From contig NMRA01000783.1 in NCBI GenBank assembly GCA_002633005.1, positions 118,926 to 139,589 of the forward strand: DNA of 20,664 nucleotides, read 5' to 3'. Within the stretch, counting starts at the first letter, position 1. The number at the start of each line of letters is the position of its first letter. The notes below the pieces were generated by a model. That model did no database searches. It was not told the DNA's origin and worked only from the letters and a program-made list of their open reading frames with translations. Below, one piece after another: positions 12,351 through 20,588 of this stretch. The position numbers and the translations under genes were made by a program. Source of the stretch: Phoronis australis. Taxonomy: Eukaryota > Phoronida > Phoronidae.

Positions 12351-12439
12351 CCTAACCTAATGTCAGGGCTTTAAAAACGAAAATTTAAAATATGCTTCCA
12401 ACATACATCCACATCACATATTTTTAATAAAATTTAGCA

Positions 12440-12755
12440 AAAAAGAAACCTACATTGATACTAAAACAACGATATCCATAAAATGAAAATCTCATGTAAT
12501 ATGAGTATTCATGATGAAATCCCAAAAGCGATGTAATAGATTTCTAAAATACCATTTCGTTTTCCTTTTATGCAACTTATGAATTTTTTTGCGAAAATTA
12601 TTAAAGTTCAATTTTTCGTGAAAAAATGAACATTTTAAAAGTTATTCCTAACAGTGCATGTGACATATAGTACCTGAAAGTTTCATAAGGATACGATCAG
12701 TTATTTCTGAGATATGATGTTCCGAATTTAGCCAGATTTGGACATTTCTCTAGAA
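12440..12755. repeat. Dispersed repeat, copy C
   Basis: Shares with copies A and B, in order: an 'aaaatttagc' start, 'aaaacaacgatat', 'cgttttcctttt', 'gaatttttttgcgaaaatt', 'gaacattttaaaagttattcc', 'cctgaaagt', 'atttctgaga' and 'agatttggacattt'. Divergence is substantial, so this is an old family. Confidence 0.6.
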
Positions 12756-13272
12756 TGCTACAATGCCTTAACTAGGGTGCCGGTGAACCTGAGATTATTG
12801 TGCCTGTGAACCGTGTCGATTGGAGCCTTGTTATCCCCACTCCTCATAATCTGTCCCAATTGGGCTAGTTCACTCACTGCCTACCCTCCAGTAACGTTCA
12901 GTCATTTGATATTATATTTTAGGTACATCTTGAAAATGGAATGGCCCAAATGTGGCCGATAACAAATTACCCGTAGATGAAGCAGACTCAAACGATACAT
13001 GCTTGTCACTCTGATATAACGTAAGAATAAAATTTTCAAAATGTCAATGGCGAGAATATAAAATAGAAATTTTATACTGTACACTAAGTGAAATTTTACA
13101 ATTAAAAAACCTCGGAGATTGACTTACTGTATAACGAGCACCTCGCATCGGCTCAAACCATGGACTTTGAATCTACAACATGGCATCAAGTCTGTTGTTA
13201 AAACAAGTTCATAAATAACATATGTAGTAATAATCATAGTGCAAACTGAATGCCAAACTCTTGGTGATATCA

Positions 13273-13278
13273 TTTATT
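13273..13278 (-). terminator. Polyadenylation signal AATAAA of the decayed FREP copy
   Basis: AATAAA on the minus strand with its first base 44 bases beyond the last base of the terminal TAA, the same spacing as in the intact gene. This indicates the duplication included the 3' untranslated region. Confidence 0.55.
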
Positions 13279-14206
13279 TCCATGTGTGGCCTGCTTACAT
13301 GTAAACGTCGACACCAATAGTTTATTTACTAGATTTGAATCCGACAGGTCTTATCTTCATACTGGTTCTCTTCAGGGAGTTTTGGAGGCCCTTGAAATGG
13401 TGCCAGTTGACTCCAACTGAGTGTCTCGTGTGCTTACCAAGATGACACAGACCGTTCAGGTTGGATCGATGACAGTACTTGTACCACCACGCGAATTTTT
13501 AGTGAACAGCATAGTTTGAAAAATAGGTGTCGTTATCTCTGTCTTTGTTGGTGAAGGGTTGATCGTGGTGATAGGAAAGAGAATTACCTGAAAAGTAACA
13601 AATAGAATGCTTTTAAATCAAATAAATTAAATAATATGTTTTTCACTTCGCCTACACAATTCATATGACCAGACGAGACGTTATTCTTCAAAAATGGATT
13701 GTGTCATCATTTACGATGTTACGCAGTCAGGACTATACACATTCAATTGCGTATGAGTGAATCCCATCTCATCCTTCAGAATAAAAACCAAGTTACATGT
13801 ATGAATGGAACAGTAAATTTCTTTGATCATAGATTTTTGACCATTTGCAATTTTCAAATGTTAGGTTATGTAAGACTTACTGTAAAGGTTCTTGTCTATT
13901 TGTCTTTTGAGGGTACTTGCAATTCAAAAGATTCTATATCCGTTTTATTTTCCGTTAAAACTCATTAAACTACTTTTACAGGGACATTTTACATGTATTT
14001 CAAGATTTTGCGTTCCATCAATAAATGAAATAAAAACATTGTCATAAAACCTGCCAGAAATAAATTTTGACACCTTAATGTGTCCTAAAACAAATCATTT
14101 TCAAAGTGACTCGGGTGGCTAGGGCCTCCACTAACAAATAGCAGTCTTCGATATCTTTTGTACTTCAGAATTTACCTTCTGTCCATTTCATAACATGCGC
14201 AAAAAG

Positions 14207-14270
14207 ACGAGTTTAAAATTGCAAGCGTTAAAATACGAACGTAAAATTACGAGCGAAAAATATGAGAGTA
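14207..14270. repeat. Degenerate short tandem repeat
   Basis: About four imperfect units of 14-15 bases of the form ttaaaat-tacgagcg run in tandem (for example ttaaaattgcaagcg, ttaaaatacgaacg, taaaattacgagcg). It lies in the exon 5-6 intron of the decayed FREP copy. Confidence 0.5.
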
Positions 14271-14747
14271 CAATCATGCAATTTCTCAGTGGATATAACG
14301 AATTTGGTGGTAAAACATGATGAGTGAAGTCTCGGTCATAATTACGAGCGTGACTACGGGCGAGTGCACCCGAACGGCCCATGATACAGGCTGGTGTTTT
14401 TCGTCGGTAAGCTCGGCCGCATAATCAGTCAGCTAAAGACCGAAACTAACTTTGCTATTTTTGGCCTTATTGACATCGTTATTTTCATAACTGCTACCAC
14501 TTGCAATAAAATTGAAGGTTACGTCATATTACGTTTCGTACATTTGGAAGAAATACCAAGTATGCAGTGTAGGTGTGTTTACCTGCGTTGCCAGAATAGG
14601 AGCCAATTTTTAGTCTATAGTTATCTTTCTCAGACCCGACAAAGGAAGCACTATACACAGCGTAAACTTTCTTATTTTCGAAGTCTTCCAAATCAACTCG
14701 TAACTTATAAGCACCTTGGCTGGTCAACCAGTGAATCTTGTCATTTC

Positions 14748-15290
14748 CTTAAAGAAGAATAAAATCAGAAGGTTTTAATGAAATGCAAATCCTCTCAGAT
14801 ACACATCAGGCGGAAACAATTTCGTATTTACGCCTCAAAATTCCAGCTTCTAGCTCTAAAACTCACTCCTGGAACAGCAAACACCTAACTCACAGTGCAA
14901 ATTTCATACTTGAGCTCCCTATCTCCAGACCGGACGGTGTCCAACTCCATATCAGGAGGCCCGATGACTCGTCTGGACATATTCCCCGGGTCTAGAGCTT
15001 AGTCACCGGGTATGGAGATTTTTCGGAGAGTGGGTGGAGTTTAGGGACACGTGTATGGAATTTGTCCCGCGTGATTTTGTTTGCTGACTGATCCGGGAAT
15101 CATGGGATTTTCGGGATCGAAGCTAAGCTGGACGGAAATTCAAGGGAGCGGTCATTTAATCGGAGTGGAGTACGGATGAGGGCGAAGCCCTCGGACGGCT
15201 TCGCATTATGTCCTTGCAGTAGGCCTACTTGGTGTGAACGTGGAACGATCGGCGTGGAACGGAACTGGCTGGAGCGCGATGGTGTTCTTC
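14748..15290. other. Non-coding flank left of the transposon
   Basis: About 540 bases upstream of exon 5-like of the decayed FREP. The second half (about 14990-15290) is richer in G+C and CpG than the surroundings and contains the palindrome-like gggcgaagccctcgg. An ORF on the minus strand (15306-15100) has low-complexity Pro/Ser/Arg content and no motif. No gene is supported. Confidence 0.45.
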
Positions 15291-15294
15291 TTAA

Positions 15295-15452
15295 AGGCGA
15301 AGGCAACCTTTTTTCATGTCATTTTGAGCTAAAATAAGGTTGGTTGGTTATCCTAGACATATTTTCCACTTAATCACAGCTTTTCGTAATTTTATTAATT
15401 ACTCGTCCTCTACTGCGGAAGTGACGTTTTTGGAGGCAAGCGTTTCCCGCCA
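15295..15452 (+). repeat. Left terminal inverted repeat of the transposon
   Basis: Starts AGGCGAAGGCAACC and runs to the gtttcccgcca block. It pairs with 16799-16956. Mismatches are spread along the arm, consistent with independent point mutation after insertion. Confidence 0.85.
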
Positions 15453-15628
15453 CTTGTTTTTGCGTTGAGTTTACCGTGTGAATCTGTTCTATTCTACTTT
15501 TGTTTTGTACTGTTTTTCAACAATTGTCGCCACCACTTTCCATCGGCGAGTATTCTGTGGCAAGATAGGTTAGTAGAGAACCCAACTACGTTGGATTTAG
15601 GGATTGTTTAGTGTGTTGTAAGCTGAAA

Positions 15629-16024
15629 ATGGCTGGAGTCGGTAACCCGTATCACAGGGACAGTAGTGTGAGTGACGGAGACCTTGTTCACAGCAGTGGT
15701 GACGAGGAATTTTTTCACGGACATTCAGTGGGTGGGTATATGTTTGAGCCCGAGTATAACGAGGCAGAGTACGCACAGGCACAGGCAGCTGTTGAGAGAA
15801 ACGAGGCGGCTACTGAGGACAAATGTGGTGACACATTTTGGTGCAAATGCACTGTGTGCGTTGTTATACCTACCTCAATGGAATGCTTGTGCTGTTCAGA
15901 GTTCGACGAGGCCAAGCCACTACTGGACACGGTTAAGTGGACCTCCGGCATACCACGGACAGAGGAACAACTGTCCCACTTGCCAGAGTGTCCCGCGACA
16001 CACTCCCACTGGATGGTGACCTGA
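15629..16024 (+). CDS. Transposon-borne protein with P2X7 'ballast'-like cysteine motif, 131 aa
   Basis: An open frame starting at ATG 15629 in good context (aaaatgg) and ending TGA at 16022-16024. Residues 11-30 are Ser/Asp/Glu-rich. YMFEPEY is at 37-43, followed by an acidic, Ala-rich stretch. WCKC (71-74) with C77, then PTSMEC (81-86) and C88-C89-S-E-F, follow the WCxCxxC...PTxxEC.CCxEF pattern of the zinc-binding cytoplasmic domain found at the C terminus of vertebrate P2X7 receptors and in stand-alone invertebrate proteins. The part of that domain normally following the cysteine cluster is not recognisable, so the protein may be truncated. No membrane segments are present, so it is not a channel. 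It lies wholly inside the transposon, facing the THAP remnant. Function is unknown; DNA or nucleotide binding is only inference. Confidence 0.65.
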   Translation: MAGVGNPYHRDSSVSDGDLVHSSGDEEFFHGHSVGGYMFEPEYNEAEYAQAQAAVERNEAATEDKCGDTFWCKCTVCVVIPTSMECLCCSEFDEAKPLLDTVKWTSGIPRTEEQLSHLPECPATHSHWMVT

Positions 16025-16099
16025 GCACCCAAACTGCTTACATCGTGTCGTGTGACTCCCTCGCCACACACCTGGCACCTTCTAAATAGACAAGTCCAC

Positions 16100-16105
16100 A
16101 ATAAA
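16100..16105 (+). terminator. Polyadenylation signal AATAAA after the ballast-like ORF
   Basis: A canonical AATAAA starts 76 bases after the TGA stop at 16022-16024, still inside the transposon and upstream of the 3' end of the oppositely oriented THAP remnant. It suggests the ORF is, or was, a complete transcription unit. Confidence 0.5.
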
Positions 16106-16218
16106 CTTATCAAAGTTTGGCTCACCGATCTGTTCACTGGACGACAAACTGTCCTCTTCACTGGGTGTCGAACTGGGCCTGTAATCACTCACACTACTCA
16201 ATATCCCTACAGAGCTGC

Positions 16219-16702
16219 TTAGAGGCTCTGGGCTGGAGAAAACAACACAGGGCGAATCACTACTGGTTCCAGGAATGGCACGCTCTGGGTACGTTCGGAG
16301 GCACGGGTGACAGTGGATGAAGTGCCTCCACTGGCTCCAGTCATTGTACTGGCCACAGCTCGCGAGGCTTCTCTCTTCAAAAACGCATTTCTCGGGGGTG
16401 GCGACGGGGCACTGTCGGGAATCAACACAGACGGAATGGCGTCCTTCTTCAGGCGTTGTTTCGCAGGGACCTTCATCAGTTCAGCGTACAAATCCCTTTC
16501 GTAATCGGACGACAGAAAGTGCTTGCCACACACACACGGAAATTCTCGACTGCTTTGTACGTTGCGTAGACGGGTAACGCTGCGTTCTTCACACGAACGA
16601 GCCAAGTACGGCGAAGTGTGTCATCCATCGGAAAGCGATGCTAAGGTACTCCCAAAGCGCGTGTGAGACGATACATCCCGGTACGCAGTAACAGTGTGGC
16701 AT
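16219..16702 (-). pseudogene. THAP zinc-finger gene remnant inside the transposon, frameshifted
   Basis: Read on the minus strand from ATG 16702: MPHCYCVPGC (first Cys pair of the C2CH zinc finger). Then in another frame HRFPMDDTLRRTWLVRVKNA from 16640 (conserved Trp region). Then in a third frame CGKHFLSSDYERDLYAEL and LKKDAIPSVLIP (CxxH pair and the AVPxxF-like end), ending at TAA 16221-16219. Together these are the expected parts of a THAP DNA-binding domain in order, but at least two frameshifts separate them. One falls in a short GT run just before the CGKHF segment. The tail is Ser/Thr/Pro-rich. In Kolobok and P-type elements THAP domains recognise transposon ends; this copy cannot make an intact domain unless the frame breaks are sequencing errors. 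Confidence 0.65.
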
Positions 16703-16798
16703 GTTGACTGAAAGCAAACGACGATGTAACTTAACACAACCGAGGTAGAACAATGACTGACTTGGCAGCTCTCACAGTCAGACTGTATGAAAAGAAAT

Positions 16799-16956
16799 TG
16801 GCGCGAAATGCTTGCCTCCTAAAACGTCACTTCCGGAGTAGCGGACGAGTAATTAACAAAATTACGAAAAGCTGTAATTAAGTGGAAAATATATCTAAGA
16901 TAACCAACCAACCTTATTTTAGCTAAAAATGACATGAAAAAAGGTTGGGTTCGCCT
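16799..16956 (-). repeat. Right terminal inverted repeat of the transposon
   Basis: Reverse complement starts AGGCGAACCCAACC and matches 15295-15452 over its full length with about a dozen substitutions and no obvious gaps. Confidence 0.85.
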
Positions 16957-17227
16957 TTAATTTGATGAGACGCTGGCTGGGTGGCCGCAGCGTCTTTGAC
17001 TTGATAAACGTAGTTTGAATTACGCGAGTAAGGCTTGATGGCAGCAGTGTTTATGCTTGTCCTAGGTTTCCTCACTAATGAGCAACCACCCAGTCAAATG
17101 AAATAACAATGACACTTTCTGCCAAGAGGTTCCTTCATAAAAAGGGACCGTAGAATATTCATCCTTTGTCCCCCTTTATGGGGACCCATCGGCGAGAAAA
17201 GTAATATTCTGAGATCAGCCTCAGCGC

Positions 17228-17277
17228 GGAATCGGACCTGCAATCTCCGCTACAGCTGCCAAACGCTCCCATTGGCA
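17228..17277 (-). mobile_element. tRNA-like SINE head
   Basis: Minus-strand TGCCAATGGGAGCG (17264-17277) resembles an A box, and GGTCCGATTCC (17228-17238) is a B box with one change from the consensus. Spacing fits a tRNA head. The following 150 bases at lower coordinates, containing paired gaatatt motifs, may be SINE body. Confidence is limited because the tRNA fold was not convincing. Confidence 0.4.
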
Positions 17278-17697
17278 GGAAGCGGAACCCCAGTTAATAA
17301 ATGACACAGTGTTTTAAGCAAATTAAGGTGGTACTTTCACTGGCCTTGATTTCAGCAACTATCGGGCAGACAACGGAGATATTAGGCTATTTGTAATGAA
17401 GTCACAAAAACACGGTGTATTTTGCTGTTTAGCTCTAGTCAAAGTTAAATACTTCAAGAAGTCTACTCCATCCAAAAATTATCCCAAAATGCCAAAAACG
17501 ACAATGTCCCGTTAATTCAAGACGTGATAATGTGATACGTGATAATTTGATACGAACCATTTAGATTATACATTGGGAACAACAATAAGACAATAATTGA
17601 TGAACTAGCTAAAAAGGACAAATTCAGTGCTCCATGAGGGTAACCGGCATCGATATATGTGTTCAGCAAATTAGCTTTTTTGAATAAATGTGTCGCT

Positions 17698-18110
17698 TAT
17701 CGTTGGCCAAATAAGTGAACGTAACGTGCGTAAATTAATTCTTGGTAGTGGTGTAAATTAATTATTTGTGACGTAAATTAACTTTTGGATGCGTAAACTA
17801 AATACTTGCTGCGTAAATTAACACTTAACGGCGTAAACTAATTATTTGGGCTTTAATTAACTTTCAACGGCCCAAAGTAACTATTTGCGGCCTACAGAAA
17901 CTTTCAACGACGTAAAGAATTTATCTACTTGCGTAATTTACTTAATTATTTACGTGCGAGAATTACGCAGGTAAATTAACTTTAATTTACGCCGCATATT
18001 ATTAGTCACGGACATTAACCCTAATTTACGCCACAAATAATAAGTTTACGCCGTTGATAATTAATTTACGCACGTAATTTACGTAACGTTCCCACATTTG
18101 GCCAATGATA
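17698..18110. mobile_element. AT-rich fold-back element made of ~20-bp units
   Basis: The ends tatcgttggccaaat (17698) and its partner ending ggccaatgata (18110) are inverted, followed inward by paired gaacgt-acg...gcgtaaattaatt. From 17730 to about 17935 the left side is a tandem array of roughly 20-base units of the form gtaaattaactttnnnnggc. From about 17985 to 18080 the same unit runs in reverse orientation. An imperfect 8-base direct repeat (gtcgctta / gtcgctca) borders the element and could be a target-site duplication. No ORF inside. Confidence 0.75.
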
Positions 18111-19055
18111 GTCGCTCACCAGTCGATGGATTTGCAAAGAGAGTCCTCCAGGTGCAATATTTTACCTGTACTGAGTATCTGAATGTTATCCAAAAGACAC
18201 GTTATTCAAAGAGACGTTCCGCGTTTCAAATATTTGCAGGGGAACACTGAATCTCATACCGTAACCGGGACCAATGAGCTGCCGGGAACAATCTCAATGA
18301 CGGGGAGCATATTTTACTACCAAAGAAACTTCACCAAGGTAAAGCGATCAATACTGAACTCGTTACTTGTCGGTGAGCTATACTCAGCGACTTCATGGTA
18401 GTGAGTATGATGGTTAAAAAACTTCTACGATTGAATTTAGCGCAACGTAAATTAGCCAAAACGTATTCATGAACAGTGTTACTTTAAAATGATCGCGTTC
18501 TTCAAAGCAAAAAATAAAGGGTGACCGTTGTATAAGTTTTAGTTTCAGGTAGCCGGTGCAACAACAAAATAGCTGTCAAACACTCAGATATGGTCGCGAC
18601 TTCCGGTGAGTGTTAGAACTGGCCTGTGTTTAAATTGTTTAATGACAATTAACTTCACTGTCTTGAACTTTTAGATGAAAGTGCAAATTCACATGTGGCT
18701 AAAATACTCAGAATTTAATGACGTATTTATGTTGATGAGGCCTGATACTGTATTTAATCTTCTTAATTCGCAAAGTAAAGCAGGTGACTTTAAGAATAAT
18801 TAAACCGCTGAAAAGTCAACAGATACAAACCAAAATCGGCAAACCGTACAGTTCAGCCACCTCCATCGGTCACCATGTCGCAGTAAACCTTTATCTTACC
18901 AAAGCCATCTTTCGGGTAAATGGTGTAAACGGTGTAAACATCATACTTGTACAGATCTGCACAGTCTTTACTTCCTGAAGTTAGAGAATAGTAGAAAATT
19001 GACGACGGATTTTGCTTCACTTTCTATCTAATCTGCTATTGTGTACATGTACATG

Positions 19056-19131
19056 CAGTGGCGAATCTAAGATATCACAAGGGGGGGGGGCGGGCCCCCC
19101 GCCCNCCCCCCCCTAAATCCACCTATGACAT
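19056..19131. mobile_element. 'tggcggatct' element copy 2 with G/C homopolymer core and N
   Basis: Starts cagtggcgaatctaagatat followed by cacaa and a run of G, crosses into a C-run with an N at 19105, and ends ctaaatccacctatgacatg. The two ends are loosely inverted (tggcgaatct against aggtggattt). The left end matches 9918-9946. The homopolymer core is likely misassembled or length-variable. Confidence 0.6.
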
Positions 19132-19838
19132 GTAGTTAGTCGTTTCCGTAGAAGATAAGCGCTTCCTCACAGTTTCAAAAGAAAGTTATGCAATCTCTCC
19201 CAAACGTACTGCCATATACGGACATTCAAAGACTTAGTCACGTTAGATGCGAGAAATTTATAAATGTGTTACAAAGTTTCAAAATTTGTCAACGGGGAAA
19301 TATTTAGTCTCCAAGATTTACGTGATGCAGTCGCCTGTTCCTAAATTAATATCTGGGAGTATCATTTTTACGAAATAATAGAAAAGAAAACATGATGAAA
19401 TGATAGATTACAAGACATGATTAAGCCACCTCTGCCAGTGAGTCATCATCGCTTTACTACATGTTTAACCGTCTCATTAATATCATCTTTTTCGCTAGAC
19501 AGTGTAAAAGCCATGTTTGTATAAACTCGACACATTTCCAAAAATGGGGAGTCAAATGCCTAAAATTTATATGGTATCTGAAAAGAACTTAGTAGGCACT
19601 GCAGCTCAGCTCACAGTTTTGCGTATGTAAAAAAAAATAGACTTGGCTACGTTCACGTTAACTTGTATCTTAAAATGTCCATGGTTTAATTATGTCATTT
19701 CTACATTTCTTTTCTTCAATCCGAGGTACATATAGGCATTTTGCTGGTTATGTGTTATAAGACCCGGTATGTAAAACTGATTTTGTTTGTCATCAATTCT
19801 GTTCAGCTTAAACAAACGTAATAAATACATTAAATTAC

Positions 19839-19922
19839 CTTTTGTTCCATTAGCCATTCGTTTCTATGGAGCACTGTCTAGCGTGTTTCCCATTAAATTC
19901 ACCGACAGAGGTTTAACAAAAC
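19839..19922 (-). pseudogene. Possible relic of exon 2 of the decayed FREP copy
   Basis: On the minus strand a frame reads LMGNTLDSAP, stop, KRMANGTKG and ends at a GT donor (AAAG|GTAATT) after the first base of a Gly codon. That is exactly the phase needed to join the exon 3-like block GSKDCADLY, as exon 2 (ending VNKPKG) does in the intact gene. The 5' limit is unclear and there is an internal TAG. Assignment rests on phase, order and weak resemblance. Confidence 0.35.
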
Positions 19923-20151
19923 AATGGACCACTAAAAAGGCTCGCTCTGAGTGTTATTATATATGAGTTGGTTAACATTTTTCTATATACTATATTGAAA
20001 CTAAGCCTTCTCTGCGAGACTGAATATTCACCTAGTTCATGTACATTCCTTATACCTCGGGGACTTTTCGTCTCAGGTCTTCTGATGGTTGACACGTATG
20101 GAACGAGAGTATACATGTAGACTACATCACAAGACGTTCCCGCCTCTAGGA

Positions 20152-20202
20152 TTTTAGATCATCCCATCGAAGAAGACGAGAAGTCTCCGAGGTACTACAA
20201 AC
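20152..20202 (+). CDS. Weak candidate exon upstream of the unidentified exon
   Basis: Between an acceptor-like ggattttag and a donor CAG|GTAAAT, one frame reads HPIEEDEKSPRYYKQ and would join in phase 0 to the exon at 20456. A second frame (SSHRRRREVSEVLQTG) is equally open, so the coding status is uncertain. Confidence 0.25.
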
Positions 20203-20455
20203 AGGTAAATATTCAGTTCTGCATACAACTGGTCTCATTCTCTCAATAAAGTATGAAATGGGGCTATTCGGAGAATTCTCGGTGTCGCTGCTGTACTAGT
20301 GGTGATTAAATTGCGCATGCGTGGCTGTCTGCTTGTAAACAACTGGTAAAAGATAGAATTTTTATCAAAATACGTTGTCGCGCTAAGCCTTATTACTGCT
20401 AATTTCCCTGGTGCAAGTCTTCGACAGGTGACCAGAAATTCCCAAAAGATCTAAG

Positions 20456-20588
20456 GTTACTATATTCGTGGACAATTACGGTCAACAGGGTCAACTAACT
20501 GACAAAAAGTGTGTGGATGCTGAAGCCCCGTGTGTGCTCTATGTCTATGACTATGCAGTTCCATTCGGAGACTACACAACATTACTTG
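20456..20588 (+). CDS. Coding exon of an unidentified gene (partial)
   Basis: An open frame reads VTIFVDNYGQQGQLTDKKC, then VDAEAPCVLYVYDYAV, then PFGDYTTLLG, ending at a consensus donor (CTTG|GTAAGT at 20588/20589). Composition and the strong donor look like true coding sequence. The 5' border is uncertain: phase 0 after taag (start 20456) or after ccag (start 20436) both keep the frame, while the better-looking acceptor at cgacag introduces an in-frame TGA. The protein family was not recognised. The next exon would lie beyond the window. Confidence 0.5.

Larger units (their letters stand above)
7364..13272. other. Intergenic region between the FREP gene and the second FREP copy
   Basis: About 5.9 kb of AT-rich DNA with no supported protein gene. 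Identifiable contents are the dispersed repeat copies B and C, two tRNA-like SINE heads (10149-10201, 11408-11473) and one copy of the 'tggcggatct' element (9918-9946), each listed separately. Remaining ORFs are short and lack motifs. A 45-codon ORF with one hydrophobic segment (8873-8736, minus) is discussed in the findings. Confidence 0.55.
15291..16960. mobile_element. TTAA-flanked DNA transposon with 158-bp TIRs (Kolobok-like, probably non-autonomous)
   Basis: TTAA occurs at 15291-15294 and 16957-16960, directly outside the inverted repeats 15295-15452 and 16799-16956. The arms are reverse complements with about a dozen mismatches in 158 (roughly 92% by eye), both beginning AGGCGAA. TTAA target duplications are typical of the piggyBac and Kolobok superfamilies. 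The THAP zinc-finger remnant inside favours Kolobok, whose proteins carry THAP domains. Total element length is 1,662 bp. No transposase catalytic domain is visible, so it is probably a deletion derivative moved in trans. It lies within the decayed FREP copy, between exons 3 and 5, where exon 4 would be expected. Confidence 0.85.
16961..18849. other. Non-coding region between the transposon and the exon 3-like block
   Basis: No protein gene is supported. It contains a tRNA-like SINE head (17228-17277) and the fold-back element (17698-18110). A search by eye for the missing FREP exon 4 (VFQRR..DGTVDF type) found nothing here. An ORF at 18183-18401 (+) has no motif. Confidence 0.5.
13322..18974 (-). 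pseudogene. Second FREP copy, decayed (exons 3, 5 and 6 recognised)
   Basis: Three blocks in gene order on the minus strand match the intact FREP. Exon 3-like is 18974-18850 ([20 protein letters not shown], then TGA at 18855-18853 where the intact gene has Trp). Exon 5-like is 14747-14583 ([23 protein letters not shown], ending SYSGNAG; 165 nt, identical in length to the intact exon and open). Exon 6-like is 13587-13322 (GNSLSYHHDQPF, DRDND, then TAA at 13501-13499, then AWWYKYCHRSNLNG, SLKRTSMKIRP, terminal TAA at 13324-13322). The core Cys of the usual GNCA motif is Tyr here. Exon 3-like is 12 nt shorter than its partner and its donor (GTACGG) is weaker. No exon 4-like block was found; a transposon occupies that interval. 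Splice phases of the remaining exons still match the parent. Sequencing error could explain one stop but not all the lesions. Confidence 0.8.
18981..20150. other. Mostly non-coding region upstream of the decayed FREP copy
   Basis: Holds the G/C-tailed repeat at 19056-19131 and a possible relic of FREP exon 2 at 19839-19922. No signal-peptide exon comparable to exon 1 of the intact gene was found. Other ORFs are short and without motifs. Confidence 0.45.

Noticed and set aside
14524-14582. Continuation of the exon 5-like frame past 14583
   Set aside because: A consensus donor (GCAG|GTAAAC) ends the exon exactly where the intact paralogue does; the residues beyond are intron translation.
15100-15306. 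68-codon minus-strand ORF next to the transposon
   Set aside because: Low-complexity Pro/Ser/Arg content in a GC-rich patch; it runs into the transposon end and has no motif.
15672-16019. 115-codon plus-strand ORF in another frame
   Set aside because: Shadow of the ballast-like ORF, without motifs.
15715-16188. 157-codon minus-strand ORF in the transposon
   Set aside because: It is antisense to the ballast-like ORF, whose cysteine motif is the recognisable product; the minus frame has no domain signature.
17730-18080. CRISPR array, suggested by regular ~20-bp repeats
   Set aside because: Units are contiguous with no unique spacers, they invert midway, and the genome is animal.
18183-18401. 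72-codon plus-strand ORF with somewhat protein-like content
   Set aside because: No recognised family, no splice context, and surrounded by repeats; chance is adequate.
18853-18855. In-frame TGA in the exon 3-like block as selenocysteine or readthrough
   Set aside because: The intact paralogue has Trp (TGG) here, a single-base change explains it, and other lesions exist in the same copy; no selenocysteine element was seen.
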